A stretch of DNA of 64,000 nt from Paracidovorax anthurii (GTDB lineage Bacteria > Pseudomonadota > Gammaproteobacteria > Burkholderiales > Burkholderiaceae_C). Each line of letters begins with the position of its first letter. Position 1 is the first letter of the stretch. Both the position numbers and the translations under genes were made by a program. Positions 50,987-60,175 of this stretch are shown here, in pieces. Under the pieces are notes generated by a model. It saw nothing but the letters and a program-made list of their open reading frames with translations. It searched no databases and was not told where the DNA came from. The stretch spans positions 1 to 64,000 of the forward strand of contig NZ_QLTA01000005.1 in assembly GCF_003269065.1 (NCBI RefSeq), written 5' to 3'.

Positions 50987-52144
50987 TCAGAGTTCCTCGA
51001 CGCGCCGCGCCGGGTAGCTGTCCCAGCTCTGGCAGCCGGGGCATTGCCAGAAATGCTGCCGCGCCTCGAAGCCGCAGGCCGCGCAGCGATAGCGCGTGAG
51101 CGGCTTGGCCGCCTGGTCCAGCGCCCGCTGCACCTGCGGGTGGAACTCCTCGTGCTCCAGCTTTTCCTGGGCCAGCCATTTGGCGGCCGCCACCAGCGAA
51201 GGCTCCTTGTCGAGGTGGCGCGCGTACCAGTCGCGCGGTGCGCGGCCGGGCTCGCCCGAGGCCGTGTCCATCGCCACGATGGCATCGAGCACGTCGAGCG
51301 ACGGCGCGCGGGCGTAGTGGTCCTGCAGCAGCTGGTACACCTCCGCGCGCCGGCCCGTCGCGCCCGCCAGCTCGATGAGCAGCGGCGCCGCGAGCGGTAG
51401 CGAGCCGGGGGCCTGCTGCGCCAGCTCCCGCATCGTGGCCAGGGCGACTTCCGCCTGTCCCCGGCGGTGCTGCAGGCGCGCCAGCTCGATGCGCGGGCGG
51501 GGCGCATGGGGCGCCGTGGCGACGGCCTCATTGAGCTGGGCCTGCGCGGCCTCCTGCTCGCCCTGGGCGGCGCGCGCGAGCGCCTGCTCGCACAGGTAGT
51601 GCGCCTGCCGCGTGCTGAAGTCGCCCTGGTGCGACCCGTGCATCTTGCGCGCGATGGCGGTGGCCTGGGGCCAGTCGCGCGAGCGCTCGTAGATCGCCAG
51701 CAGCGCCATGCGGGCCTGGGTCTCGAAGGGGGTGCCCTCCAGCCGCTGCAGGGCATCCTCCGCGCGGTCCAGCAGGCCGGCCTTGAGGAAATCGAGCGCC
51801 AGCGCATGCTGCGCGCGCTCGCGGTCCGAACGGCTCAGGTCGCCCCGCGACAGAAGGTGCTCATGGACGCGGACCGCCCGGTTGTATTCGCCGCGGCGGC
51901 GGAACAGGTTGCCCAGGGCGAAGTGCAGCTCCGACGTGTCGGGGTCGTTCTGCACGGCCTCGATGAACGCATCGATGGCCTGGTCCTGCTGCTCGTTGAG
52001 CAGGTAGTTCAGCCCCTTGAAATACGCCTTGGGGGCCCGCCGGTTCTCTTCGCGCAATTGCCGCAGGTCGAACCGGGAGGCGAGCCAGCCCAGCACGAAG
52101 GCCAGGGGCAGCCCCAGCAGGAGCCAACTCAGATCAAATTCCAT
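50987..52144 (-). CDS. lapB: Lipopolysaccharide assembly protein LapB
   Basis: 385 aa. N-terminal TM anchor (about residues 5-20), then tetratricopeptide repeats (AYFKGLNYLLNEQQDQAIDA; SELHFALGNLFRRRGEYNRA), and a C-terminal rubredoxin-like zinc domain with two CxxC-type pairs (YRCAACGFEARQHFWQCPGC). LapB/YciM tunes LPS synthesis by directing FtsH degradation of LpxC. Its start overlaps the lapA end by 11 bp, as in most gammaproteobacterial and betaproteobacterial genomes. Confidence 0.94.
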   Translation of the reverse strand: MEFDLSWLLLGLPLAFVLGWLASRFDLRQLREENRRAPKAYFKGLNYLLNEQQDQAIDAFIEAVQNDPDTSELHFALGNLFRRRGEYNRAVRVHEHLLSRGDLSRSDRERAQHALALDFLKAGLLDRAEDALQRLEGTPFETQARMALLAIYERSRDWPQATAIARKMHGSHQGDFSTRQAHYLCEQALARAAQGEQEAAQAQLNEAVATAPHAPRPRIELARLQHRRGQAEVALATMRELAQQAPGSLPLAAPLLIELAGATGRRAEVYQLLQDHYARAPSLDVLDAIVAMDTASGEPGRAPRDWYARHLDKEPSLVAAAKWLAQEKLEHEEFHPQVQRALDQAAKPLTRYRCAACGFEARQHFWQCPGCQSWDSYPARRVEEL

Positions 52145-52463
52145 GGAGGGGGGGCTGTTGCTGCAGATCGACGGTCGGGGCGGGGGGCGCGGCGGGCGAG
52201 GGCGCCGCCGTGGCGGCCGGCGCTGCCGGCAGCGCGGCTTCCGCGCGGCGCGCGGCGCGCAGGTGCTTCCACCAGCGCGGCACCATGCCCAGCACGCCGA
52301 CCGCCACGCCGAGCGTGAACGCGGCCAGCACGACCAGCACGAGCGGTGCGCGCCATTGCGTGCCGAAGAAGAAATGCACCGTCGCGTCCTGCTGGTTGTT
52401 CAGCGCGAAGGCGAAGAGGGTAAAAAAAATGGCTGCCTTGAGCAGCCACAGGAAGTATTTCAT
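52134..52463 (-). CDS. lapA: LapA family protein (DUF1049)
   Basis: 109 aa with two TM helices (about residues 6-20 and 42-62): MKYFLWLLKAAIFFTLFAFA and the typical NNQQDATVHFFFG between them. The tail is Ala/Pro-rich, unlike the coiled coil of E. coli LapA. Partner of LapB in LPS assembly. Overlaps lapB. Confidence 0.88.
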   Translation of the reverse strand: MKYFLWLLKAAIFFTLFAFALNNQQDATVHFFFGTQWRAPLVLVVLAAFTLGVAVGVLGMVPRWWKHLRAARRAEAALPAAPAATAAPSPAAPPAPTVDLQQQPPLHGI

Positions 52464-52560
52464 GCGTCTCCCCAGTGGGTGGGGCGATTCTACGGGCAGG
52501 CCCGTGGCACAAAGCCCTGGGGCGGGCGGGTGTCCGTGGGTGATCCTGGGGTGCGGCGCG

Positions 52561-52896
52561 CTACGGCTTCTCGGGAGCCTCGTCGGCCTTCGTGCCACCG
52601 ATGCCCAATTCGGCCGAGCGCCGGTCCACGGCCTCGCGCAGCGCCTTGCCGGGCTTGAAGTGCGGCACGCGCTTCTCGGGAATGTGCACCGCCTCGCCGC
52701 TGCGCGGGTTGCGTCCCATGCGCGGAGGCCTGCGGTTGACCGAGAAGCTGCCGAACCCCCGGATCTCGATGCGGTGTCCCCGCACCAGGGCATCGCTCAC
52801 GGCATCCAGGATGGTCTTGACGGCGGCTTCGGCATCGCGCTGGGTGAGCTGGCCGAAACGGGCGGCCAATTCTTCGACGAGGTCTGATCGGGTCAT
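52561..52896 (-). CDS. ihfB: Integration host factor subunit beta
   Basis: 111 aa DNA-bending protein. [20 protein letters not shown] at the start and [20 protein letters not shown], with the intercalating Pro, at the DNA-binding arm are diagnostic of HimD. The last 15 residues are an extra charged tail. It follows rpsA at 124 bp with a terminator between, and precedes lapA by 97 bp, the common betaproteobacterial order. Confidence 0.95.
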   Translation of the reverse strand: MTRSDLVEELAARFGQLTQRDAEAAVKTILDAVSDALVRGHRIEIRGFGSFSVNRRPPRMGRNPRSGEAVHIPEKRVPHFKPGKALREAVDRRSAELGIGGTKADEAPEKP

Positions 52897-52933
52897 GGGA
52901 TGCGGTGCGTGGATCGTGGGAATTCGCGCTTGT

Positions 52934-52966
52934 AAAAAAGCGGCGGGCGCACAAGGCGCCCGCCGC
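52934..52966 (-). terminator. Rho-independent terminator of rpsA
   Basis: Perfect 11-bp stem GCGGCGGGCGC/GCGCCCGCCGC (52940-52950, 52956-52966) followed on the minus strand by six T (52939-52934), 55 bp after the rpsA stop and upstream of ihfB. ihfB therefore needs read-through or its own promoter in the remaining 37 bp. Confidence 0.9.
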
Positions 52967-53020
52967 TCGCGGCCACGCGGGTGCGTGGTCCTCCATTGCC
53001 TTGCGGGCGGCTGGGTCCGA

Positions 53021-54709
53021 TTATTTGTCGGAGTTGTTGTCCAGCTTGGCGCGCAGCAGGGCGCCCAGGCTCGTCGTGCCGGCGCTTTCGCGGGCCGATT
53101 GCTGCGACAGGGAAGCCATGGCTTCCTGCTGGTCGGCGGCGTCCTTGGCCTTGATCGACAGCTGGATGTTGCGGGTCTTGCGATCCACGTTCACCACCAC
53201 GGCCGTCACTTCGTCGCCTTCCTTCAGCACGTTGCGGGCATCTTCCACGCGGTCGCGGGAGATTTCCGAGGCGCGCAGGTAGCCCACGATGTCTTCGCCC
53301 AGGTCGATCTCGGCGCCACGGGCGTCCACGGTCTTGACCTTGCCGGTCACCGTCTGACCCTTGTCGTTCACCGTCACGAAGGTGGTGAACGGGTCGCCGT
53401 CGAGCTGCTTGATGCCCAGGGAGATGCGCTCGCGGTCCACGTCCACGGCCAGCACGATGGCTTCGACTTCCTGGCCCTTCTTGTAGTTGCGGACAGCGGC
53501 TTCGCCGGCTTCGTTCCACGACAGGTCGGACAGGTGCACCAGGCCGTCGATGCCGGCGGCCAGACCCACGAACACGCCGAAGTCGGTGATCGACTTGATC
53601 GGGCCCTTCACGCGGTCGCCGCGCTTGGTGTTCTGTGCGAACTCTTGCCACGGGTTGGCCTTGCACTGCTTCATGCCCAGGCTGATGCGGCGCTTGTCTT
53701 CGTCGATCTCGAGGACCATGACTTCGACTTCGTCACCCAGCGACACGAGCTTGGAAGGAGCGATGTTCTTGTTGGTCCAGTCCATTTCGGACACGTGGAC
53801 CAGGCCTTCGATGCCGGGTTCGAGTTCGACGAATGCGCCGTAGTCGGCGATGTTCGTGACCTTGCCGAACAGGCGCGTACCCGAGGGGTAGCGGCGCGAC
53901 ACGCCCAGCCAGGGGTCGTCGCCCATCTGCTTGAGACCCAGCGAGACACGGTTCTTCTCGGTGTCGAACTTGAGGATCTTGGCCGTGATTTCCTGGCCGG
54001 CGGTGACCACCTCGGAGGGGTGGCGGACACGGCGCCATGCCATGTCGGTGATGTGCAGCAGGCCGTCGATGCCGCCCAGGTCCACGAACGCACCGTATTC
54101 GGTGATGTTCTTGACCACGCCCTGCACGATGGAGCCTTCCTTCAGGGTTTCCATCAGCTTGGCGCGCTCTTCGCCCATGGAGGCTTCCACCACGGCGCGG
54201 CGGCTCAGCACCACGTTGTTGCGCTTGCGGTCGAGCTTGATGACCTTGAATTCCATGGTCTTGTTCTCGTACGGCGTCAGATCCTTGATCGGACGCGTAT
54301 CGATCAGCGAACCGGGCAGGAAGGCGCGGATGCCGTTGACCAGGACCGTGAGGCCGCCCTTGACCTTGCCGCTGGTCGTGCCGGTGACGAATTCGCCGGA
54401 TTCCAGGGCCTTTTCCAGCGCGAGCCACGAGGCCAGGCGCTTGGCGGTGTCACGCGACAGGATGGTGTCGCCGTAACCGTTTTCGATCGAGCCGATGGCC
54501 ACGGAGACGAAATCGCCCACCTGGACTTCGACTTCGCCCTTGTCGTTCTTGAACTCTTCCAGGGGCACGTAGGCTTCGGACTTGAGGCCGGCGTTCACCA
54601 CGACGAAGTTGTGCTCGACGCGCACGACTTCAGCGGTGATGACTTCGCCTGGGCGCATTTCGGTGCGCGTCAACGACTCTTCAAAAAGGGCGGCAAAAGA
54701 TTCAGACAT
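53021..54709 (-). CDS. rpsA: 30S ribosomal protein S1
   Basis: 562 aa with six S1 repeats of the OB fold, the standard bacterial length. Seen: [20 protein letters not shown] at the start, [60 protein letters not shown]. Binds mRNA leaders and presents them to the ribosome. Conserved neighbour of cmk and ihfB, 155 bp after the aroA-cmk stop. Confidence 0.97.
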   Translation of the reverse strand: MSESFAALFEESLTRTEMRPGEVITAEVVRVEHNFVVVNAGLKSEAYVPLEEFKNDKGEVEVQVGDFVSVAIGSIENGYGDTILSRDTAKRLASWLALEKALESGEFVTGTTSGKVKGGLTVLVNGIRAFLPGSLIDTRPIKDLTPYENKTMEFKVIKLDRKRNNVVLSRRAVVEASMGEERAKLMETLKEGSIVQGVVKNITEYGAFVDLGGIDGLLHITDMAWRRVRHPSEVVTAGQEITAKILKFDTEKNRVSLGLKQMGDDPWLGVSRRYPSGTRLFGKVTNIADYGAFVELEPGIEGLVHVSEMDWTNKNIAPSKLVSLGDEVEVMVLEIDEDKRRISLGMKQCKANPWQEFAQNTKRGDRVKGPIKSITDFGVFVGLAAGIDGLVHLSDLSWNEAGEAAVRNYKKGQEVEAIVLAVDVDRERISLGIKQLDGDPFTTFVTVNDKGQTVTGKVKTVDARGAEIDLGEDIVGYLRASEISRDRVEDARNVLKEGDEVTAVVVNVDRKTRNIQLSIKAKDAADQQEAMASLSQQSARESAGTTSLGALLRAKLDNNSDK

Positions 54710-54864
54710 GTATTTCCTAGATCCGCAAGCGCGTTTCCGGCGGCACCATTGCCGACGTTTCTATCGTCGCCTGCGGAGGTTTCGTGCGGCTCGGGGCCGC
54801 GGTCAGATTGCAAAAATCCGCAAGGCCGTGCGCAGCGAGCGCGGAGGGAGCCTTGCGGGCCGGG

Positions 54865-56904
54865 TCAGCCCTGCGCGGTGGTCGCGAAGGGCTGTCGTTG
54901 CTGCCACCAGACAAGCACCTGTTCGACGGCCTCTTCGACCGTGAGCGCGGAGTTGTCCAGTACCAGTGCGTCCTGCGCGGGCTTCAAGGGCGCGACGGCG
55001 CGGGAGCTGTCCCGGGCGTCGCGCGCCTCCAAGTCGGCGCGAAGATCGTCGATGCTAGCCGAAATTCCCTTTGAAATCAATTGTTTATGCCGCCGCTCCG
55101 CCCGGCAGGCGGCGCTGGCCGTGAGATAGACCTTGAGCGGCGCGCCGGGGAAGATCACCGTGCCCATGTCGCGGCCGTCGGCCACGAGGCCCGGCAGCCG
55201 GCGAAAGCCGTGCTGCAGCGCCACGAGTGCTTCGCGCACGGGTGGCAGCGCCGAGACGCGGGAGGCGTTCATGCCGGCTTCCTCCGTGCGGATGGCATCC
55301 GTCACGTCGTCTTCGCCCAGCCAGATCCGGCCACCCTCGAACCGCACGGGCAGGCCGCGGGCGAGGGCGGCGATGCGGTCCTGGTGCGCGGCGTCGATGC
55401 CCAGGCCCGCGCGCTGCGCCGCCAGCGCGGTGATGCGGTACATGGCGCCCGAGTCGAGGAAGCGGTAGCCCAGCCGCTGCGCCACGGCCGCCGCGACCGT
55501 GCCCTTGCCGGAGGCCGTGGGGCCGTCGATGCAGATCACGGGGATGTGCTCGGTGGGTGTCCGGGCCACGGAGAACAGGGCCTCGAAGTAGTCCGGGAAG
55601 GTCTTCGCGACGCACTTCGGGTCCTCGATCCGCACGGGCAGCGCGGCCGGGTTGAACGCCGCGAGCGAGAAGCACATCGCGATACGGTGGTCGTCGTAGG
55701 TGTGGATGCTGGCCGCGCGCCAGTGGCCCGGGGTGGCGGGGGGGGTCACGCGCAGGAAGTCGGGGCCTTCCTCGACCACCGCGCCGAGCTTGCGGCACCC
55801 GGCCGCCATGGCGGCGATGCGGTCCGTCTCCTTGACCCGCCAGCTCGCGATGTTGCGCAGCGTGGTCGTGCCCTGGGCGTAGAGCGCCATCACGGCGAGC
55901 GTCATGGCGGCGTCGGGGATGTGGTTGCAGTCGAGGTCGATCGCCCGCAGCGGCCACGCGCCGCGGCGGACTTCGAGCCAGTTCGGCCCCCCCGTGATCT
56001 CGGCGCCCATGGCGCGGGCCGCCTCCACGAAGCGGATGTCACCCTGGATGGAGTCCAGCCCCACGCCGAGGATTTTCAGGGGTTTTTCTTCGCATGTCGG
56101 CGTCGCCATTGCGCCGAGTGCTATGAAATAGCTAGCAGAGGAGGCGTCGGCCTCCACGTGGATGCTGCCGGGGGAGCGGTAGCGGCTGCCGGCCGGGATG
56201 GTGAAGCGCTGCCAGGCATCGTGGTGCACGCGGATGCCGAAGCGCTCCAGTAACTGCAGGGTGATGTGGATGTAGGGGCGGGAGATGAGTTCGCCCACGA
56301 CCTCGATCACCACGTCCTGCTCGCGGGCGACGAGGGGCAGGGCCATCAGCAGCGCCGTCAGGAACTGGCTGGACACGTCGCCCCGGACGCGGACCGGCGT
56401 GTCCAGGGCGAGGGGCGGCACGCCCTGCGCGTGCGCGATGTGCAAGGGGGGGTAGCCGGGGTTGCCCAGGTACTCGATGCGGCAGCCGAGCTGCAGCAGG
56501 GCCTCGACCAGATCGCCGATGGGCCGCTCATGCATGCGTGGCACGCCCGAGAGTTCGAATTCGCCACCCAGCAGCGCCAGCGCCGCGGTGAGCGGGCGCA
56601 TGGCGGTGCCCGCGTTGCCCAGGAAGAGCCGGGCGGGCGTGTGCGCCGGCGAGGCGCCCAGCCCGGTGATGCGCACCGTGCCCTGCGCTGCGCCGCTCTC
56701 ATCGACGCCGCAGCCGATCTCGCGCAGGGCGTCGAGCATCACGCGGGTGTCGTCCGAGGCCAGCAGATCGTGCACGTCCGTCGTGCCTTCGCTCAGCGCG
56801 GCCAGCAGCAGCACGCGGTTCGAGATGCTCTTGGAGCCGGGCAACTGCACGGACCCGGTAGCGGAAGCGAGTGGAGGAAGGTCGAGAAACGCGGTGCTGT
56901 ACAT
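54865..56904 (-). CDS. aroA-cmk: Fused 3-phosphoshikimate 1-carboxyvinyltransferase and cytidylate kinase
   Basis: 679 aa carrying two enzymes. Residues 1 to about 440 are EPSP synthase: [10 protein letters not shown] (Lys25, Ser26 and Arg30 contact substrate), [56 protein letters not shown]. From about 450 the sequence is CMP kinase: [20 protein letters not shown] with P-loop Lys467, [15 protein letters not shown], and [20 protein letters not shown]. In most bacteria these are adjacent separate genes; the fusion is known in Comamonadaceae and some other betaproteobacteria. The ATG at 56904 overlaps the tyrA stop (TGATG). A palindromic repeat lies inside the frame (56092-56136), in the EPSP synthase part. 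Confidence 0.94.
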   Translation of the reverse strand: MYSTAFLDLPPLASATGSVQLPGSKSISNRVLLLAALSEGTTDVHDLLASDDTRVMLDALREIGCGVDESGAAQGTVRITGLGASPAHTPARLFLGNAGTAMRPLTAALALLGGEFELSGVPRMHERPIGDLVEALLQLGCRIEYLGNPGYPPLHIAHAQGVPPLALDTPVRVRGDVSSQFLTALLMALPLVAREQDVVIEVVGELISRPYIHITLQLLERFGIRVHHDAWQRFTIPAGSRYRSPGSIHVEADASSASYFIALGAMATPTCEEKPLKILGVGLDSIQGDIRFVEAARAMGAEITGGPNWLEVRRGAWPLRAIDLDCNHIPDAAMTLAVMALYAQGTTTLRNIASWRVKETDRIAAMAAGCRKLGAVVEEGPDFLRVTPPATPGHWRAASIHTYDDHRIAMCFSLAAFNPAALPVRIEDPKCVAKTFPDYFEALFSVARTPTEHIPVICIDGPTASGKGTVAAAVAQRLGYRFLDSGAMYRITALAAQRAGLGIDAAHQDRIAALARGLPVRFEGGRIWLGEDDVTDAIRTEEAGMNASRVSALPPVREALVALQHGFRRLPGLVADGRDMGTVIFPGAPLKVYLTASAACRAERRHKQLISKGISASIDDLRADLEARDARDSSRAVAPLKPAQDALVLDNSALTVEEAVEQVLVWWQQRQPFATTAQG
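56092..56136 (+). repeat. Palindromic repeat element, copy 6 in position order 5, inside aroA-cmk
   Basis: Arm GCATGTCGGC (56092-56101) and core GCTAT-GAAATAG-CTAGC (56120-56136). It is antisense to the gene and is read in frame as the stretch around [20 protein letters not shown] of the EPSP synthase part. In the usual enzyme this strand and loop are conserved up to YFIA, while [11 protein letters not shown] looks like a short insert. Confidence 0.5.
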
Positions 56905-57815
56905 CAGGAGGACGAGTGCGGGGAGGAGCGCTGCGCGCCCATGCGCCAGTGGGCGCGGGTTTCGCTGGCCAGCGTGATGAGGTCTTCGAGCGCCTGGGTA
57001 TCGCCCTTTTGCATCGCCCGCTCCAGCTGCTGGAGCGCCTGCGCGAAATGGCGCGACTGGGCGAGCATCTCTTCGCGGTTGGCCAGGAGGATGTCGCGCC
57101 ACACTTTGGGGTCGCTCGCGGCGATGCGGGTGAAGTCGCGAAAGCCCGGGCCGGCCAGCGAGAGGAACACGTCGCCCTGTGGCTGTGCGTTGACGCTGTT
57201 CATCATGGCGAAGGCCAGCAGATGGGGCAGATGGCTCACCGCCGCGAAGGCGGCGTCGTGCGACTCGGGCGACATGCTGTGCACGCGGCAGCCGAGGGCG
57301 CGCCAGACGGCCTCGGCCTTGCGCAGGTGGTTCGTGAGCGTGCGCTCGATCGGCGTGAGGATGACCTGGCGCCCCGAGTAAAGATCGGCCTCCGCGTACT
57401 CCACGCCGGACACCTCGCGGCCGGTGATCGGATGGGCGGGCACGAAGGAGCCGATCTGGTCGCGCAGTGCCCCGCGCGCCGCCTGCACCACGTCGGACTT
57501 GGTCGAGCCCACGTCCATGACCAGCATCTGCGGGGTGACCAGGTGCTTGATTGCCTTGAGCGTGGATTCCGTGGCGGCGACCGGCACGGCCAGCAGCACG
57601 ATGTCGGCGCCCGCCACGGCCAGCAGGGCGGAAGGGGCCTCGACGTCGATCACACCCATCTGGCGCGCGCGGTCGGTGGTGGAGGGAGACTTGCTGTAGC
57701 CGACGACGCGCTTCACGAGCCCGGCCTTCTTCAGGGCCAGGGCGAACGATCCGCCCATGAGCCCGCAGCCGATGAGGCCGAGCTGCTCGAACACCGGGGT
57801 GTCTGCGCCGCTCAC
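56904..57815 (-). CDS. tyrA: Prephenate dehydrogenase
   Basis: NAD-dependent enzyme of tyrosine synthesis, 303 aa. Rossmann motif [17 protein letters not shown] (Gly16, Gly18, Gly21), catalytic-region [20 protein letters not shown] with the conserved His-Pro and Gly-x-E, and the dimerisation helices [13 protein letters not shown]. The GTG at 57815 overlaps the pheA stop (GTGA); the open frame upstream overlaps pheA and is not used. It is not fused to chorismate mutase or arogenate domains. Confidence 0.93.
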   Translation of the reverse strand: MSGADTPVFEQLGLIGCGLMGGSFALALKKAGLVKRVVGYSKSPSTTDRARQMGVIDVEAPSALLAVAGADIVLLAVPVAATESTLKAIKHLVTPQMLVMDVGSTKSDVVQAARGALRDQIGSFVPAHPITGREVSGVEYAEADLYSGRQVILTPIERTLTNHLRKAEAVWRALGCRVHSMSPESHDAAFAAVSHLPHLLAFAMMNSVNAQPQGDVFLSLAGPGFRDFTRIAASDPKVWRDILLANREEMLAQSRHFAQALQQLERAMQKGDTQALEDLITLASETRAHWRMGAQRSSPHSSS

Positions 57816-58912
57816 GATGCCACCGGGTAGGCGCCCAGCACCTTGTAGAACGCGCACAGCGCGCGCAGCTCTTCCAGGGCCTTGGCCACGTTCGGCTGGC
57901 TCGAATGGCCGTCGAGGTCGATGTAGAAGTAGTACTCCCACTGCCCGGTGCGGGCCGGGCGCGACTCGAAGCGGGTCATCGAGACCCCGTGGGTCTTGAG
58001 CGGCACCAGCAGGTCATGGACCGCGCCGGGCCGGTTGGGCACCGACACCACGAGGCTGGTGCAATCCTTGCCCGAGGCCGGCGGCGTCTGCAGGGTGTGC
58101 GGCAGGCAGATGACCGCGAAGCGCGTGCGGTTGTAGGCGTCGTCCTGGATCGCGTGGGCCACCAGGTGCAGGCCGAACTGCGCGCCGGCACGCTCGCTGG
58201 CGATTCCGGCCCAGGCGGGATTGCCCGCGGCGAGGCGCGCGCCCTCGGCATTGCTGGACACGGGGCGGCGCTCCGCGTGCGGCAGGTGCTTGGACAGCCA
58301 GGCCTGGCACTGGGCCAGTGCCTGCGGGTGGGCCAGCACGACCTCGATGCCGTCCAGGGAGTTGGAGAGGCGCAGCAGGTTGTGGCGCACGAGCAGGCTG
58401 ACCTCGCCCACCACATGGCAGGGCGTGTGCAGGAACAGGTCGAGCGAGCGCGTGACCACGCCTTCCACCGAGTTCTCCACGCCGACCACGCCGTACTGCG
58501 CGCTGCCGGCCGCCGTGGCGTGGAACACCTCGTCGAAGTTGGCGCAATACATGAGGTCGGCGGCGCCGCCGAAGAACTCGACGGCGGCCTGCTCGCAGAA
58601 CGTGCCCGGGGGACCCAGCACGGCCACGCGCTGGGGGGATTCCAGCGCGAGGCAGGCCGACATGATCTCGCGCCAGATCGCCGCCACGTGCGCGCCCTTC
58701 AGCGGGCCGGGGTTGGCGGACTGGACCTTCTCGATCACCTGCGCCACCCGGTCCGGGCGGAAGAACGGGGTGCCCTCGCGCTTCTTGATCTCGCCGACCC
58801 GCTCGGCCACCAGCGCGCGCTGGTTCAGCAGGGTCAGCAGTTGCTGGTCGATGTTGTCGATCTGCACGCGCAGGCTCGCGAGATCGGGAGAGGCTTGGGG
58901 AGAGGTGGACAT
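57812..58912 (-). CDS. pheA: Bifunctional chorismate mutase / prephenate dehydratase (P-protein)
   Basis: 366 aa for phenylalanine synthesis. Residues about 8-95: AroQ chorismate mutase ([20 protein letters not shown]). About 98-275: prephenate dehydratase ([51 protein letters not shown] with the catalytic Thr). About 285-360: ACT domain for feedback by phenylalanine ([32 protein letters not shown] with ESRP). It starts 52 bp after serC and overlaps tyrA. A hisC-type aminotransferase often found between pheA and tyrA is absent here. Confidence 0.95.
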   Translation of the reverse strand: MSTSPQASPDLASLRVQIDNIDQQLLTLLNQRALVAERVGEIKKREGTPFFRPDRVAQVIEKVQSANPGPLKGAHVAAIWREIMSACLALESPQRVAVLGPPGTFCEQAAVEFFGGAADLMYCANFDEVFHATAAGSAQYGVVGVENSVEGVVTRSLDLFLHTPCHVVGEVSLLVRHNLLRLSNSLDGIEVVLAHPQALAQCQAWLSKHLPHAERRPVSSNAEGARLAAGNPAWAGIASERAGAQFGLHLVAHAIQDDAYNRTRFAVICLPHTLQTPPASGKDCTSLVVSVPNRPGAVHDLLVPLKTHGVSMTRFESRPARTGQWEYYFYIDLDGHSSQPNVAKALEELRALCAFYKVLGAYPVAS

Positions 58913-58964
58913 GGATCGATCGGGAGCTGCGGGCGGCGGGGGGGGCTTGGACGCGCTCGCCGCG

Positions 58965-60074
58965 TCAGGCGCTGTGCCGCTCGAATTCTTGCAGGTAGGC
59001 CACGAGCGCCTCGACGCCCGCGAGCGGCATCGCGTTGTAGAGGCTCGCGCGCATGCCGCCCACGGACTTGTGGCCCTTGAGCTGCAGCAGGCCGCGTTCC
59101 CTGGCCCCCGCGAGGAAGGCTTCGTTGCGCGACTCGTCGCGCAGGAAGAAGGGGATGTTCATGCGGGAGCGGGCATTCGGCGCGACCTTGTTCACGTAGA
59201 ACTGCGACTCGTCGATGAAGCGGTAGAAGCGCTCGGCCTTGGCGATGTTGCGCTGCTCCATGGCGGCGATGCCCGTCAGCTCGCCTTCGCGCTGGCGCTT
59301 GAGCCACTGGAAGGTCAGACCCGCGATGTAGATGCCCCAGGTGGGGGGCGTGTTGAACATCGACTGGTTGTCGGCGACCACCTTGTAGTCGAACGCGCTG
59401 GGGCAGATGGGCAGCGCGTGCCCGAGAAGGTCCTCGCGCACCACGACGAGCGTGAGGCCGGCGGGGCCGAGGTTCTTCTGCGCGCCGCCGAACGCGAGGC
59501 CGACACGCGACCAGTCCACGGGGCGCGAGGCGACGTGGGACGAGAAATCGATCACCAGCGGCGCATCGCTGCCGAGCGCGCGCAGGTCGGGCAGCTCATG
59601 GAATTCGATGCCGTGGATCGTCTCGTTGCTGCACACGTGCACGTAGCTCGCTCCCCGGCTCAGCTGCCAGCCCGCCGGATCGGGCAGGGTGGTGAAGCCG
59701 CTGTCCTCGGCCGAGGCCGCGACGTGCACCTCGGCCGCGTACTTGCGCGCCTCTTTCAGCGACTTCTGGCTCCAGCTGCCGGTCACCACCACGTCCACCG
59801 TCGCGGCCCGCGAGAGGTTCATCGGAACGATGGCGTTCTCGGCCAGGCCGCCTCCCTGCATGAAGAGGATCTTGAATTCCTTCGGCACGGCGAGAAGCTC
59901 GCGCAGATCGGCCTCGGCCTGCTCGTAGATCGAGAGGAACTCCTTGCCCCGGTGGCTCATCTCCATCACGCCCATGCCGCTGCCGTGCCAGTCCAGCATT
60001 TCGGCGGCGGCCTGTTGCAGGACCTCGGCGGGGATGGCGGCCGGGCCGGCGGAGAAGTTGTAGGGGCGGTTCAT
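58965..60074 (-). CDS. serC: Phosphoserine aminotransferase
   Basis: PLP enzyme of serine and pyridoxine synthesis, 369 aa from the ATG at 60074. [20 protein letters not shown] is the family start; the PLP lysine is in [16 protein letters not shown], and [20 protein letters not shown] is the conserved C-terminal block. An ATG at 60086 in the same frame is possible ([11 protein letters not shown]); neither has an obvious ribosome site. A repeat element stands just upstream, between gyrA and serC. Confidence 0.94.
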   Translation of the reverse strand: MNRPYNFSAGPAAIPAEVLQQAAAEMLDWHGSGMGVMEMSHRGKEFLSIYEQAEADLRELLAVPKEFKILFMQGGGLAENAIVPMNLSRAATVDVVVTGSWSQKSLKEARKYAAEVHVAASAEDSGFTTLPDPAGWQLSRGASYVHVCSNETIHGIEFHELPDLRALGSDAPLVIDFSSHVASRPVDWSRVGLAFGGAQKNLGPAGLTLVVVREDLLGHALPICPSAFDYKVVADNQSMFNTPPTWGIYIAGLTFQWLKRQREGELTGIAAMEQRNIAKAERFYRFIDESQFYVNKVAPNARSRMNIPFFLRDESRNEAFLAGARERGLLQLKGHKSVGGMRASLYNAMPLAGVEALVAYLQEFERHSA

Positions 60075-60095
60075 CGGTTCAGGCATCAAATCGGG

Positions 60096-60141
60096 AGCAT
60101 GTCGGCCATTTTGCTGGGCATGCTGCTATTGAAAATGTAGC
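60096..60141 (+). repeat. Palindromic repeat element between gyrA and serC
   Basis: Arm AGCATGTCGGCCATTTTGCT (60096-60115), core GCTAT-TGAAAAT-GTAGC (60125-60141). It is in the gap through which serC would be read from gyrA, ending 22 bp before the serC start. Confidence 0.65.
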
Positions 60142-60175
60142 AAATGGGTGCGGATCTGCTCTCTCCGCACCGGGT

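Noticed and set aside
47511..51017. Long plus-strand frame opposite the Mrp operon
   Set aside because: Arg/His/Gln-rich low-complexity translation, antisense to well-recognised mrpAB, mrpC and comEA-like genes.
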